From assembly GCF_025264645.1 (NCBI RefSeq), contig NZ_CP073696.1:3472001-3536000 (forward strand): 64,000 bases of DNA, written 5' to 3'. Below, one piece after another: positions 17,716 through 26,167 of this stretch (position 1 is its first letter; every line of letters starts with the position of its first letter). Below the pieces are notes generated by a model. It made no database searches, had not been told where the DNA came from, and saw only the letters and a list, made by a program, of their open reading frames with translations. Position numbers and translations under genes: made by a program. The stretch is from Edaphobacter lichenicola. Its GTDB lineage: Bacteria; Acidobacteriota; Terriglobia; Terriglobales; Acidobacteriaceae.

Positions 17716-17807
17716 CGGTTGATACGCAGACAACAGCAGGCAGGTTCCCAGTCTTTCTCAAGACCTCCCAGGATCTCCCGGACCTGCCATCCCCCAGAAA
17801 CGGCCCG

Positions 17808-18302
17808 CTAGAAGCCGCGCCCCCCAGGATACGCAGGAAACTGGTACCGGTTACGCCGCACGACATAGACGATCAGCCAGATCACCCCGGCCAGGATCAG
17901 GAACGGAGCAACCGGCAGCAGCAGCCAGATACGCCCCGGCAACACGGTCTCCTCGCCTCGAATCGCAGCCCCGGAGGCCATCTTCGTCTCTCCCGCCGCA
18001 ATGGCCACATCGCCACCGACCGAGGCATCCTCGCCCATGACCAGGTCTCCGCCCAGCGAAGCGATATCGCCCGAAATATTGCGGCCCGCATCCACCGTCA
18101 CCGTTCCAAGAAAGGTCGCAATATCGCCCCGCACATCGCCATGAACCCGCACCGTACAGAAAGCGCACGCGATATCGCCCGCAGACTCTCCGTCCGCGAT
18201 CACAATGTCAGTCCCAACCCCGACACGATCCTGTCCGGAGTTGGCGAAGCCGAGAGAGACAACAGGGATCAACAGAGCAGCAGCGAGGAGCAATCTACGC
18301 AT
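17808..18302 (-). CDS. exported bactofilin-like protein with C-terminal anchor (copy 1)
   Basis: 164 residues. Signal peptide MRRLLLAAALLIPVVSLGFA. The beta-repeat domain runs DIACAFCTVRVHGDVRGDIA, TFLGTVTVDAGRNISGDIAS, LGGDLVMGEDASVGGDVAIA, each turn ending in a Gly-Asp. A single membrane span (IWLLLPVAPFLILAGVIWLI) and a short basic tail follow. It shares domain order and the C-x-F-C motif with the next gene (92 bases downstream), indicating an old tandem duplication. Likely a repeat scaffold in the periplasm or on the inner membrane face; no function is known to me. Head-to-head with valS. Confidence 0.75.
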   Translation of the reverse strand: MRRLLLAAALLIPVVSLGFANSGQDRVGVGTDIVIADGESAGDIACAFCTVRVHGDVRGDIATFLGTVTVDAGRNISGDIASLGGDLVMGEDASVGGDVAIAAGETKMASGAAIRGEETVLPGRIWLLLPVAPFLILAGVIWLIVYVVRRNRYQFPAYPGGRGF

Positions 18303-18431
18303 GGAAGACCTCGTGGGCTAGTGTACGGCGATGCATGCCTTCGTGGAACGCTTTTCTCGAAGCTCTGGCCTCTCGCGGCTAACTTAGCCCTCAGCGCGCA
18401 AGGGCAACTGGATGCTACCCTTAAGACACCG

Positions 18432-21242
18432 ATGAGCCAGGAACTTCCAAAAGCATACGATCCGTCAGTTATTGAACAACGCTGGGCCGAGTACTGGGTC
18501 AAGGAACACCTGTTTGACGTTCCCACACCTGAAACTACGCACGACTCTGCAAAGAAGTTCACCATTCTTTTGCCGCCGCCCAACGTCACCGGCCGTCTCC
18601 ACATGGGCCACATGCTCAACCAGGCCGAGATGGACATCCTCACCCGCTGGCATCGCATGCGCGGCGAAACCGCCCTCTGGGTCCCCGGCACCGACCACGC
18701 CGGTATCGCCACCCAGATGATGGTCGAGCGCCAGCTCAAAGAAGAGGGCAAAAACCGCAAAGATCTCGGTCGCGCCGCCTTCGTCGAAAAGGTCTGGGCC
18801 TGGCGCGAAGTCTACGGCGGCGCCATCCTCGATCAGATGAAGCGCCTCGGCGCCTCCGTCGACTGGTCCCGCGAGTACTTCACCATGGACGACCGCCTCT
18901 CCCCCGCCGTCAACGAGGCCTTCGTCCGCCTCTACGAGCAGGGCCTCATCTATCGCGGCGCCTACATCGTCAACTGGGACCCAAGCATCCAGACCGCCGT
19001 CTCCGACCTCGAAGTCGAGCACGAGGAACGCGTCGGCAAGCTCTACCACATCCGCTACCCACTAGCCGACGGAACCGGCTCCATCGTCATCGCCACCACC
19101 CGCCCCGAGACCATGCTCGGCGACGTAGCCGTAGCCGTGAACCCAACCGACGAGCGCTACCTGGCCCTTCAAGGCAAGCTAGTCCGCTTACCGCGAAGCG
19201 GCGTCAATGGGGGTCCAGCACGCGAGATCCCCATCCTCGCCGATGACTGGGCCAAACCCGAGTTCGGCACCGGCGCCGTCAAGGTCACACCCGCGCACGA
19301 CGCCAACGACTTCGCCATCGGCCAGCGCCACAACCTGCCCAATCTCACCATCCTCGACGAGACCGCACACGTCCTCCTCCCCGGCTCGCCCTACCACGGC
19401 CTCGACCGCTACGCCGCCCGCGAAAAGATCGTAGCCGACCTCGAAGCCCTCAACCTCCTCGTCGAAATCAAGGAGCACACCAACTCCATCGGCCTCTCCC
19501 AGCGCACCGGCGTCGTCATCGAGCCGCGCCTCTCCCAGCAGTGGTTCCTCGCCGTCAACAAAACACCCAACACCGGCGGCGACAGCATCGCAGCCAAAGC
19601 CATCGCAGCCGTCGCTCAGGGCCACATCAAGTTCACGCCCGACCAGTACCGCAAAACCTACGACGAGTGGATGAAGAACATCTACGACTGGTGCATCTCC
19701 CGCCAGCTCTGGTGGGGCCATCGCATCCCCGCCTGGCACTGCAAGTCCTGCGCGGGCATCACCGTCTCACGCACCACGCCGACCACATGCGGCAACTGCA
19801 ACTCCGCCGACATCACCCAGGAGACCGACGTACTCGACACCTGGTTCTCCTCCGGCCTGCTTCCCTTCACCGTCTTCGGCTGGCCCAACACGAACCCCGA
19901 CACCGGCACGCCGGACCTCACCCCCGACCTCGCAACCTTCTACCCCACGCAGCTCCTCGTCACCGGCTTCGACATCCTCTTCTTTTGGGTCGCCCGCATG
20001 GTCATGCTCGGCACTCACTTCATGCTCGACGTCCCCATGCCGGACGGCAGCAAGCGCACCCTCGCCGACGCCGTCCCCTTCCGCGAGGTCTACATCCACG
20101 GCCTCGTCCGCGACGCCGACCGCCAGAAGATGTCCAAGACCAAGGGCAACGTCATCAACCCCATCGACATCATCGAGCGCTTCGGCACCGATGCCGTCCG
20201 CTTCACCCTCGCCTCCATGGCCTCACCCGGCACCGACATCGCCTTCAGCGAAGCCCGCACCGAAGGCTACCGCGCCTTCGCCAACAAAATCTGGAACGCC
20301 GCCCGCTTCCTCTTCATGAACATCGAAAACGCGAAGGCGGCCGGCTACAAGATGACGATGCGCGACACCAACACCGTCACCGAACTCCCAGCCGACACCC
20401 CACTCGAAACCCGTTGGATCTTCGACCGCCTCAGCGCCGTCTCCACCGAAGTCGAACGCGCGCTCACCGACTACCGCTTTGACGAAGCCGCCAACGCCAT
20501 CTACCAATTCTTCTGGGGCGAGTTCTGCGACTGGTACCTCGAACTCGTCAAACTCCGCCTCAACTTCACCGAAGGCGCCGAGCCCAACCCAACCACCGCC
20601 CTAACCCTCGCGTCTCTCGTAGGCGTCTTCGAGAGCGCACTCCGCCTCCTCAGCCCCTTCATGCCCTTCCTCACCGAAGAGCTCTGGCACGCCCTCTACA
20701 ACGGTGCACCGCCAGCCAAGTCCATCGCACTCACCCGCTACCCGCAAGCCACTGACTTCCCCGCCGACCCCGTCGCCACCAGCGCGATGAAGACGCTGCA
20801 AGAACTCATCGTCACCGTTCGCGCTCTACGCAAAGACCTCGGCGTCCCCGAAAAAGAAGCCGCGCCCATCACCATCCACGCCAGCAACCGCATCAATGCG
20901 CTAGCCGACGCAAATCAGGACGTCCTCGCAAAGATGGCGCGCGTACAAGCCGTCGAGTTCGCCAGCGAGCCACTCACCGGCACCAACGCACGCAGCACCG
21001 CAGACTTCGACGTAGCCGTACTCTACGAGCGTCAGATCGACGTCCCCGCCGAACGCGAACGCCTCACCAAAGACCTAGCCAAATTCGAAAAGGGATTAGC
21101 CGCCGCCGAAAAACAACTCAGCAACGAAGCCTTCACAGCCAAAGCCCCAGCTCACATCATCGAAGGCCTGCGCAAGCAATCCGCCGAAACCCGCATCCTC
21201 TACGACAAAACCAAAGCTGCCTTAGACGCTCTCGGCAATTGA
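18432..21242 (+). CDS. valS: valyl-tRNA synthetase
   Basis: 936 residues, class Ia synthetase that charges tRNA-Val and edits mischarged Thr. Visible: signature PPPNVTGRLHMGHML with HMGH at 57-60, the CP1 editing domain (TTRPETMLGDVAVAVNP, GTGAVKVTPAHDANDFAIG), WWGHRIPAWHC, a zinc-type Cys set, KMSKTKGN near 567, a tRNA anticodon-binding domain (LSAVSTEVERALTDYRFDEA) and a C-terminal coiled coil (FEKGLAAAEKQLSNEAF). The frame is open from 18141, but the upstream part is antisense to the bactofilin-like gene, so the ATG at 18432 is preferred. No clear Shine-Dalgarno is seen. Probably monocistronic. Confidence 0.97.
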   Translation: MSQELPKAYDPSVIEQRWAEYWVKEHLFDVPTPETTHDSAKKFTILLPPPNVTGRLHMGHMLNQAEMDILTRWHRMRGETALWVPGTDHAGIATQMMVERQLKEEGKNRKDLGRAAFVEKVWAWREVYGGAILDQMKRLGASVDWSREYFTMDDRLSPAVNEAFVRLYEQGLIYRGAYIVNWDPSIQTAVSDLEVEHEERVGKLYHIRYPLADGTGSIVIATTRPETMLGDVAVAVNPTDERYLALQGKLVRLPRSGVNGGPAREIPILADDWAKPEFGTGAVKVTPAHDANDFAIGQRHNLPNLTILDETAHVLLPGSPYHGLDRYAAREKIVADLEALNLLVEIKEHTNSIGLSQRTGVVIEPRLSQQWFLAVNKTPNTGGDSIAAKAIAAVAQGHIKFTPDQYRKTYDEWMKNIYDWCISRQLWWGHRIPAWHCKSCAGITVSRTTPTTCGNCNSADITQETDVLDTWFSSGLLPFTVFGWPNTNPDTGTPDLTPDLATFYPTQLLVTGFDILFFWVARMVMLGTHFMLDVPMPDGSKRTLADAVPFREVYIHGLVRDADRQKMSKTKGNVINPIDIIERFGTDAVRFTLASMASPGTDIAFSEARTEGYRAFANKIWNAARFLFMNIENAKAAGYKMTMRDTNTVTELPADTPLETRWIFDRLSAVSTEVERALTDYRFDEAANAIYQFFWGEFCDWYLELVKLRLNFTEGAEPNPTTALTLASLVGVFESALRLLSPFMPFLTEELWHALYNGAPPAKSIALTRYPQATDFPADPVATSAMKTLQELIVTVRALRKDLGVPEKEAAPITIHASNRINALADANQDVLAKMARVQAVEFASEPLTGTNARSTADFDVAVLYERQIDVPAERERLTKDLAKFEKGLAAAEKQLSNEAFTAKAPAHIIEGLRKQSAETRILYDKTKAALDALGN

Positions 21243-21331
21243 CGGAGCTGGCCAATCACACCATCGAGCAAATGGTCTCGCATCAGTTGATGGTCTAGAA
21301 TCAACTCGTTGCCGCCTCTCGGAGCGCGAAC

Positions 21332-22165
21332 ATGAGCCGAGTTCTCATCATCGGAAGTCACACCCCGATCAGCCGCGAGATCGGCCGCGCACTCACTGCG
21401 GCTCGCTTGCCCACGGTCTATTCGGCAGGCCCCGCCGACGCACTGAAGCGCCTGCGTGCCCGGCACTTCGACGTCGTCATCACCAGCGCCGATAGCGACA
21501 TCGATGAGAACCTCGCGCTTCTTGAAGAGATGCGTTCCATACGGCCCGACCTGAAGTGCATCGTCCTGGCCCAATACAGCACCCCCGACAAGGTCATCGC
21601 CGCCCTGAAAGCCCGGGTCTTCGGCTGTTTCACCCCTCCCTTCGATACGCAGGAGATCGCGACCCTGGTCGCCAAGGCAGCATCCGACAACCAATCGCGA
21701 GACGACATCGAAATCCTCTCAGCGCGCCCCGGTTGGGTCTCCATCCGCGCCAACTGCCGCCTCGTCACAGCCGAGCGCCTTCTCTCCTTTGCAAAAGAGC
21801 TCAGCGCCCAACTGCCCGAGGACAAGAGACAAGAGATCATCCAGGCCTTCCGCGAGATCCTCATGAACGCAATGGAACACGGAGCGAAGTTCAATCCCGA
21901 GCAGGTCGTTGAAGTGAACGCCATTCGCACCGCCCGCACCATGGTCTTCCGCGTTCGCGACCCCGGCACCGGCTTCCAGAAAGAATCCCTCACCCACGCA
22001 GCCATTGGAAATCCCGCTACCGACCCCACCGCCCACATCCTGCTCCGCAAAGAACAGGGAATGCGCGCCGGAGGATACGGTCTTCTCCTCGCAAGCGGCA
22101 CCGTAGACGAGCTGATCTACAACGCAACCGGCAACGAAGTTATCCTCATCAAGTACCTGGACTGA
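21332..22165 (+). CDS. degenerate receiver domain fused to RsbW-like HATPase
   Basis: 277 residues. Residues 1-120 have the CheY-like alternation of strands and helices (SRVLIIGSHTPISREIGRAL, FDVVITSADSD, KCIVLAQYS), but the acid pair is G8-S9, the phospho-acceptor position is S52 and the conserved Lys is replaced in FTPPF. Residues ~140-277 are an HATPase_c_2 domain: N box FREILMNAMEHG (173-184), G1 RDPGTGF (209-215), G2 GMRAGGYGLLLA (243-254). These ATP-binding residues look intact, as in anti-sigma kinases RsbW/SpoIIAB. It would phosphorylate or bind a partner switch protein; none is encoded nearby. A TAGAAT -10-like box sits 30 bases upstream. Confidence 0.85.
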   Translation: MSRVLIIGSHTPISREIGRALTAARLPTVYSAGPADALKRLRARHFDVVITSADSDIDENLALLEEMRSIRPDLKCIVLAQYSTPDKVIAALKARVFGCFTPPFDTQEIATLVAKAASDNQSRDDIEILSARPGWVSIRANCRLVTAERLLSFAKELSAQLPEDKRQEIIQAFREILMNAMEHGAKFNPEQVVEVNAIRTARTMVFRVRDPGTGFQKESLTHAAIGNPATDPTAHILLRKEQGMRAGGYGLLLASGTVDELIYNATGNEVILIKYLD

Positions 22166-22193
22166 ACAGCGAAGAACGACAAGCGTTGAAGCA

Positions 22194-22628
22194 TCAAGTG
22201 CCCTCACCATCGCACCTCGGCATCGAAACCGCGCCCATCATAAAACACAGCGCCCCCAGCGCCGACAACACCGCGGGAGGAACCGCAAAGTAGACGAGCG
22301 ACAGCACAAAACCAACGCACTGCACAGCAAACAATCCCCAGGCAATCGTGCGCGCATCGTTACTCGCGCGCTTCGCCATCGAAGCCAGCATCCAAGTCAG
22401 CCAGGCAATAAAGAGTTGAGTCGCCGAGATAGACAAACCGAAACCTTTATAGAACCCGCCATAGCTGAACGTCGAGCCCGCCTCGGAAAAGTTAACGCCG
22501 TTCATCGCATCCCACACCGCTCGACCCTCCGCCGCATGCGGACGGAAGGTCCAAAAGCCGTACGTATGCCCGATCGCAAACAGCAGCATCAACCCAGCCG
22601 CAACGCGCAACCACACAACCGCCCTCAT
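22194..22628 (-). CDS. four-span membrane protein in ArsR operon
   Basis: 144 residues with four hydrophobic segments (WLRVAAGLMLLFAIGHTYGF, SISATQLFIAWLTWMLASMA, IAWGLFAVQCVGFVLSLVYF, AVLSALGALCFMMGAVSM) and a soluble loop after the first. Its ATG overlaps the stop of the SRPBCC gene by four bases, so it is the third gene of the ArsR/SRPBCC operon. The family is seen elsewhere in such operons, but I cannot name a function. Confidence 0.78.
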   Translation of the reverse strand: MRAVVWLRVAAGLMLLFAIGHTYGFWTFRPHAAEGRAVWDAMNGVNFSEAGSTFSYGGFYKGFGLSISATQLFIAWLTWMLASMAKRASNDARTIAWGLFAVQCVGFVLSLVYFAVPPAVLSALGALCFMMGAVSMPRCDGEGT

Positions 22629-23140
22629 ACCTCATCCGCCTTCGCGCCAAACTTCTCCAGCACACCCAGCCATCCACCATTCAACTGCTCATGCATCTTC
22701 GACCAGCCAGCACCATGCCGCTCCAGATAACGATGCTCCAGTTCCACCAGCGTCGTCCCGTCATCCGCGGGCGTAAACCGCACCTCCACCTCACTGCACT
22801 TGCTCAGATCCGGCTCAAAGCTCCAGTCCGGACGTACCTGCCACGCCATCACAAAAAGATGCGGCGGCTCCCAAGTCAACACCGAACCCCACGGACACAC
22901 CGTTCCATCCTCCTGATCCGTGTAGATCGCGCCCATCGGCCTCCCCTCCACCACAACCCGCTTCATCGGCGAGCTGCCAATGTGGTGTGTCCTCGGCCAC
23001 CAGCTATCCATCTCCTCGGTAAACACGCGAAACGCCTTCGCAACATCGGCCCGCACGCGAAGACTCTTACGCACTGGTTCCAACTCCTGCGAGTCCTTCA
23101 CCAACGTCGCTTCATCGACCGACACCTGTCTCTGCGGCAT
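22625..23140 (-). CDS. SRPBCC (AHSA1-like) protein
   Basis: 171 residues of the START/Bet v1-like SRPBCC fold, AHSA1 type: RKSLRVRADVAKAFRVFTEE at the first strand and helix, GTVCPWGSVLTWEPPHLFVM in the middle, SEVEVRFTPADDGTTLVELE, then the C-terminal long helix GWLGVLEKFG. These proteins bind hydrophobic ligands, but the ligand here is unknown. It begins one base after the ArsR stop codon. ArsR-SRPBCC gene pairs are common, with the regulator thought to control the pair. Confidence 0.9.
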   Translation of the reverse strand: MPQRQVSVDEATLVKDSQELEPVRKSLRVRADVAKAFRVFTEEMDSWWPRTHHIGSSPMKRVVVEGRPMGAIYTDQEDGTVCPWGSVLTWEPPHLFVMAWQVRPDWSFEPDLSKCSEVEVRFTPADDGTTLVELEHRYLERHGAGWSKMHEQLNGGWLGVLEKFGAKADEV

Positions 23141-23141
23141 C

Positions 23142-23447
23142 TCACATCTCCTCTACCTTCGCTTGAAATGCTTCCAAGGCCTCGCCCCAGAAGTTATCGA
23201 GATACGATCGCAACAACGCAAACCCGTTCGGATCCAGACGGTAGTACCGTCGCGTACCCGAAGCCTCATCACGCACCAGCCTGGCCTTCTTCAGCACCCG
23301 CAGGTGCTGCGACACCGCCGGCCGGCTCACCGGAAGGCCCCGCGCAAGTTCACCAACCGGCAGCGGCCCTCGTCGAAGCTTCTCCAGCAGGGCCCGCCGC
23401 ATGATATCTCCAAGGGCATCGAGTTGGTGTTGTTGGTAAGTTTTCAC
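23142..23447 (-). CDS. ArsR-family transcriptional regulator
   Basis: 101 residues with the winged helix of ArsR repressors: ALGDIMRRALLEKLRRGPLP, then ELARGLPVSRPAVSQHLRVL (recognition helix) and GTRRYYRLDPNGF (wing). The Cys ligands of metal-sensing ArsR proteins are absent, so it belongs to the non-metal group usually paired with SRPBCC genes. The conserved N-terminus points to the GTG at 23447; no ribosome-binding site is visible because a palindrome ends immediately before that GTG. Probably autoregulates the three-gene operon. Confidence 0.93.
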   Translation of the reverse strand: MKTYQQHQLDALGDIMRRALLEKLRRGPLPVGELARGLPVSRPAVSQHLRVLKKARLVRDEASGTRRYYRLDPNGFALLRSYLDNFWGEALEAFQAKVEEM

Positions 23448-23473
23448 TTACGGTAAGCTAATACTTACCGTAA
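23435..23473 (-). promoter_or_regulatory. palindromic operator overlapping start of ArsR operon
   Basis: Positions 23448-23473 form a perfect 10-bp inverted repeat (TTACGGTAAG / CTTACCGTAA) with a 6-base spacer, ending directly at the GTG start of the ArsR gene. A third half-site (GGTAAG, 23435-23440) lies inside the first codons. Read on the minus strand the spacer TATTAG can act as -10 with TTGCTT 18 bases upstream, which would put the transcription start close to the GTG. A candidate autorepression site. Confidence 0.7.
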
Positions 23474-23589
23474 CTATCGTCAAGCAATTTTTTCGTAACA
23501 GGCAGCACAAAAACCTGAGAAGCATTGAACCAGGCGTTGCGAGTATCTATTCTCGTGTCATCATCCAACCCTGAGTGCAGTGTTTATGT

Positions 23590-23625
23590 CGTCATCCTGA
23601 GCGCAGCGAAGGATCCCTGTATTTG
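23590..23625 (+). repeat. dispersed hairpin repeat, copy 1
   Basis: GTCATCCTGAGCG followed by CAGCGAAGGATCCCTGTA. The arms ATCCT and AGGAT can pair around a GAGCG...GCGA loop. A second copy lies at 42828-42864. Between the ArsR promoter and the DUF2252 gene. No link to a transposase is seen. Confidence 0.75.
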
Positions 23626-23713
23626 TCCTTGCTCGTTGTTGTACCCTTCCGCCGAGGGCTTACAAAAGCCCACAGACAAACCACTTACGCATTTTCTGCA
23701 TCAGAAAATCTTG

Positions 23714-24919
23714 ATGCAGAAAAAAATAGTTGAAATCAAGCCAACAGATCGTCAAGCCGTTCTGGAAGATCGCCGCCGCCTGAAGATGGCCCGGTCCGCC
23801 CACGCCTACGTCCGTGGAAGCACGCTGCAGTTCTACGAGTGGCTCAAAACCGACTCATCCGCAAAGCTCCCACAAGGTCCACCTATCTGGATCTGCGGCG
23901 ACTGCCACGTCGGCAACCTCGGCCCCGTCGCCAACGCAGACGGCAAGGTCGAAATTGAGATCCGCGACCTCGACCAGACCGTCATCGGCAACCCCGCCCA
24001 CGACCTCATCCGCCTCGGCCTCTCGCTCGCCACCGCCTCCCGAAGCTCCGACCTGCCCGGCGTCACCACCGCCCTCATGATGGAGCAGATGATCAAGGGC
24101 TACCAGCAGGCGATGCTCCCACAGCGCGCGAAGAAGGCCACGAAAGACGCAAAAAAGGTACAGCCCGTCGAAACCGTTCTCCACCAGGCAGTCAATCGCG
24201 AGTGGCGTCATCTCGCGCAGGAGCGGATCGAAGACGTCAAACCAACCATCCCGCTCGGCGAGCGCTTCTGGGCCCTATCCGACGAAGAGAAGGCAGAGAT
24301 CACCAAACTCTTTGAGACCGAACAGGCACGCAAGCTCATCACCTCGCTCAAGCACCGCGACGACGACGCAAAGATTCGCGTACTCGACGCAGCCTACTGG
24401 ATGAAGGGCTGCAGCTCCCTCGGTCGCCTCCGTTACGCCGTCCTCCTCGGCGTCGGTCCAAAGAAAGACAAGGAGTATTGCCTCGTCGATATCAAAGAGG
24501 CCATCCGCGCCGCCGCGCCCGCCGCAAAAAACGCCGACATGCCGAAAGACTTCGCCCAGCGTGTCGTGACCGGCGCCTGCAACCTGTCACCCTATCTCGG
24601 CGAGCGCATGCTGGCCGCAAAGTTTCTCTCTCGTTCCGTCTTCCTGCGCGAGCTGATGCCCCAGGACCTCAAGCTCGAGATGGACCGCCTCACCCGCGAA
24701 GAGGCCATCGCCGCCGCCAGCTACCTCGCCGGTGTCGTCGGCAAGGCCCACGCCCGTCAAATGAACGCCGCCACCCGCAAACGATGGGCAGCGCAATTAA
24801 GTCAAAACCAATCCAAAAACTTGAACGCTCCAAACTGGATGTGGCGCAGCATCGTAGAACTCATCGCCAGTCACGAAACCGCCTACCTCGAACACTGCCG
24901 CCTCTACGCAACAGCCTAA
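23714..24919 (+). CDS. DUF2252 family protein (kinase-like fold)
   Basis: 401 residues. Family marks: RRLKMARSAHAYVRGSTLQF near the N-terminus, WICGDCHVGNLGPV and EIEIRDLDQTVIGNPAHDLI, which resemble the catalytic loop and the following Asp motif of aminoglycoside-phosphotransferase-like kinases (GD-x-H-x-x-N ... D-x-D). LAGVVGKAHARQM and ETAYLEHC are near the end. Activity unknown; a small-molecule kinase fold is inferred. The ATG at 23714 is chosen because the frame upstream of it runs through the dispersed repeat. Confidence 0.88.
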   Translation: MQKKIVEIKPTDRQAVLEDRRRLKMARSAHAYVRGSTLQFYEWLKTDSSAKLPQGPPIWICGDCHVGNLGPVANADGKVEIEIRDLDQTVIGNPAHDLIRLGLSLATASRSSDLPGVTTALMMEQMIKGYQQAMLPQRAKKATKDAKKVQPVETVLHQAVNREWRHLAQERIEDVKPTIPLGERFWALSDEEKAEITKLFETEQARKLITSLKHRDDDAKIRVLDAAYWMKGCSSLGRLRYAVLLGVGPKKDKEYCLVDIKEAIRAAAPAAKNADMPKDFAQRVVTGACNLSPYLGERMLAAKFLSRSVFLRELMPQDLKLEMDRLTREEAIAAASYLAGVVGKAHARQMNAATRKRWAAQLSQNQSKNLNAPNWMWRSIVELIASHETAYLEHCRLYATA

Positions 24920-25037
24920 GCCTGGCGGGCATCACCTGAGCACGGAACGGGACTTTGCGAGCATTTGTTTATAAGTCGTCAACCGGACCGCAAGCGAAGA
25001 ATCACTGTATTTCGTTTTAGCTTGTTGCCGGGAAGCC
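24920..25037. other. spacer after DUF2252 gene
   Basis: Together with the next element this is a 355-base gap before nadC. This first third shows no coding pattern or terminator that I can recognise. Confidence 0.6.
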
Positions 25038-25262
25038 CGCGCCAAGCTTTCCACAGAAATATTTCAAAAACGTGGCACATTTTTCGCATCGAGATAACGC
25101 GCCTCCAAAACACCATGAATTCACCACCAACCACCACAAACTCACCATCAAAACACCACATAAAAATCACCAATTTTTCAAAACCCCCTTAAAAAATGCC
25201 CGAAAAACAATAAAAACTCGCCTCCACCACCACCCAAATTTTTTCCTGCAAAATAACAGGTT
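25038..25262 (+). repeat. CACCA-rich intergenic element, copy 1
   Basis: AC-rich, G-poor sequence. Shared order with the copy at 56955: CACATTTTTC, a short GC-containing block, then CACCA/ACCAC motifs every 8-12 bases (CACCATGAATTCACCACC, AACCACCACAAACTCACC, AAAACACCACATAAAA). Next come TTTTTCAAAACCCCCTT, an A-rich run and CTCCACCACCACCC followed by a T run. It ends 12 bases before nadC. Function unknown. Confidence 0.72.
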
Positions 25263-25274
25263 TAGGATTGAAGA

Positions 25275-26159
25275 ATGGACTGGAAGAGCAAACGGATTCG
25301 CACCATCCTTGAAGCTGCCCTGGCGGAAGATAAAGTAGCCAACGACGTCACCACCGCTCTCACCATCGATCCAGGCCTCCGCGCCTCCGGCACCATCGTC
25401 GCCAAGCAGGCCTGCGTCATCTCCGGCCTCGGCTGTATCCCCGTCTTTCTCGACATCTTCGCCAAGATGTCCACCGTCCCACCCGGCCGCTTCGAAGTCG
25501 TCAGCCACCCCGAGATCTTCGACGGCGTTAAGGTCAAGAAGGGCCAGACTATCGCGGTCATCCGTCACAACGCCGCGTCAATCCTGGCCTGCGAGCGCGT
25601 CATCCTCAACCTCATGCAACGCATGAGCGGCATCGCCACGCTCACCAACGAGTTCGTCAAAGCCGTCGCAGGCACAAAAACCAAGGTCCTCGACACTCGC
25701 AAAACAATCCCCGGCCTGCGCGCCCTCGACAAATACGCTGTCTGCTGCGGCGGCGGCGTCAATCACCGCCTCGATCTGCAAGACGGAATCCTCATCAAAA
25801 ACAATCACATCTCCTTAGGCGGCGGCCTCCCAGCAGTGTTGGAACGCGCTCTACAAGGCCGCAAGACTGGACAAGTCGTCCAGGTCGAAGTCCGCAGCCA
25901 GATCGAACTCGACCAGGCAATCGCCGGCAAAGCAGAGTCAATTCTGCTCGACAACATGACGCCGTCCCAGGTAAAAAAAGCGGTCAAGCAAATCCGCGCC
26001 ACACTACCCAATGTCCCAATCGAAGCCTCAGGCAACATGAATCTCAAGACAGTGCGCGCCTACGCACTGGCAGGCGTGGACTTCGTCTCCGTCGGCGCTC
26101 TCACGCACTCCGCCGCCGCTGCTGACCTCAGCATGCGAATCACGGCTGACATCTACTGA
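25275..26159 (+). CDS. nadC: nicotinate-nucleotide pyrophosphorylase (carboxylating)
   Basis: 294 residues, family length. Converts quinolinate and PRPP to nicotinate mononucleotide in NAD synthesis. Signature segments: ALAEDKVANDVTTALTIDP, the phosphoribosyl site TKVLDTRKTIPGLRALDKYA, VCCGGGVNHRLDLQDGILIK, NNHI, and C-terminal EASGNMNLKTVRAYALAGVD. Starts at ATG 25275 with AGGA a few bases upstream. First gene of a co-directional run nadC-birA-coaX-unknown-rlmD-comEC. No nadA/nadB in the window. Confidence 0.97.
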   Translation: MDWKSKRIRTILEAALAEDKVANDVTTALTIDPGLRASGTIVAKQACVISGLGCIPVFLDIFAKMSTVPPGRFEVVSHPEIFDGVKVKKGQTIAVIRHNAASILACERVILNLMQRMSGIATLTNEFVKAVAGTKTKVLDTRKTIPGLRALDKYAVCCGGGVNHRLDLQDGILIKNNHISLGGGLPAVLERALQGRKTGQVVQVEVRSQIELDQAIAGKAESILLDNMTPSQVKKAVKQIRATLPNVPIEASGNMNLKTVRAYALAGVDFVSVGALTHSAAAADLSMRITADIY

Positions 26160-26167
26160 GGCCCAGC

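Noticed and set aside
19541..20482. Plus-strand Arg/His-rich frame inside valS
   Set aside because: Frame-shifted reading of valS; unnatural Arg/His composition.
25072..25338. Short frames in both CACCA elements
   Set aside because: Repetitive low-complexity translations (His/Lys/Thr) in all frames, not conserved as protein between the two copies.
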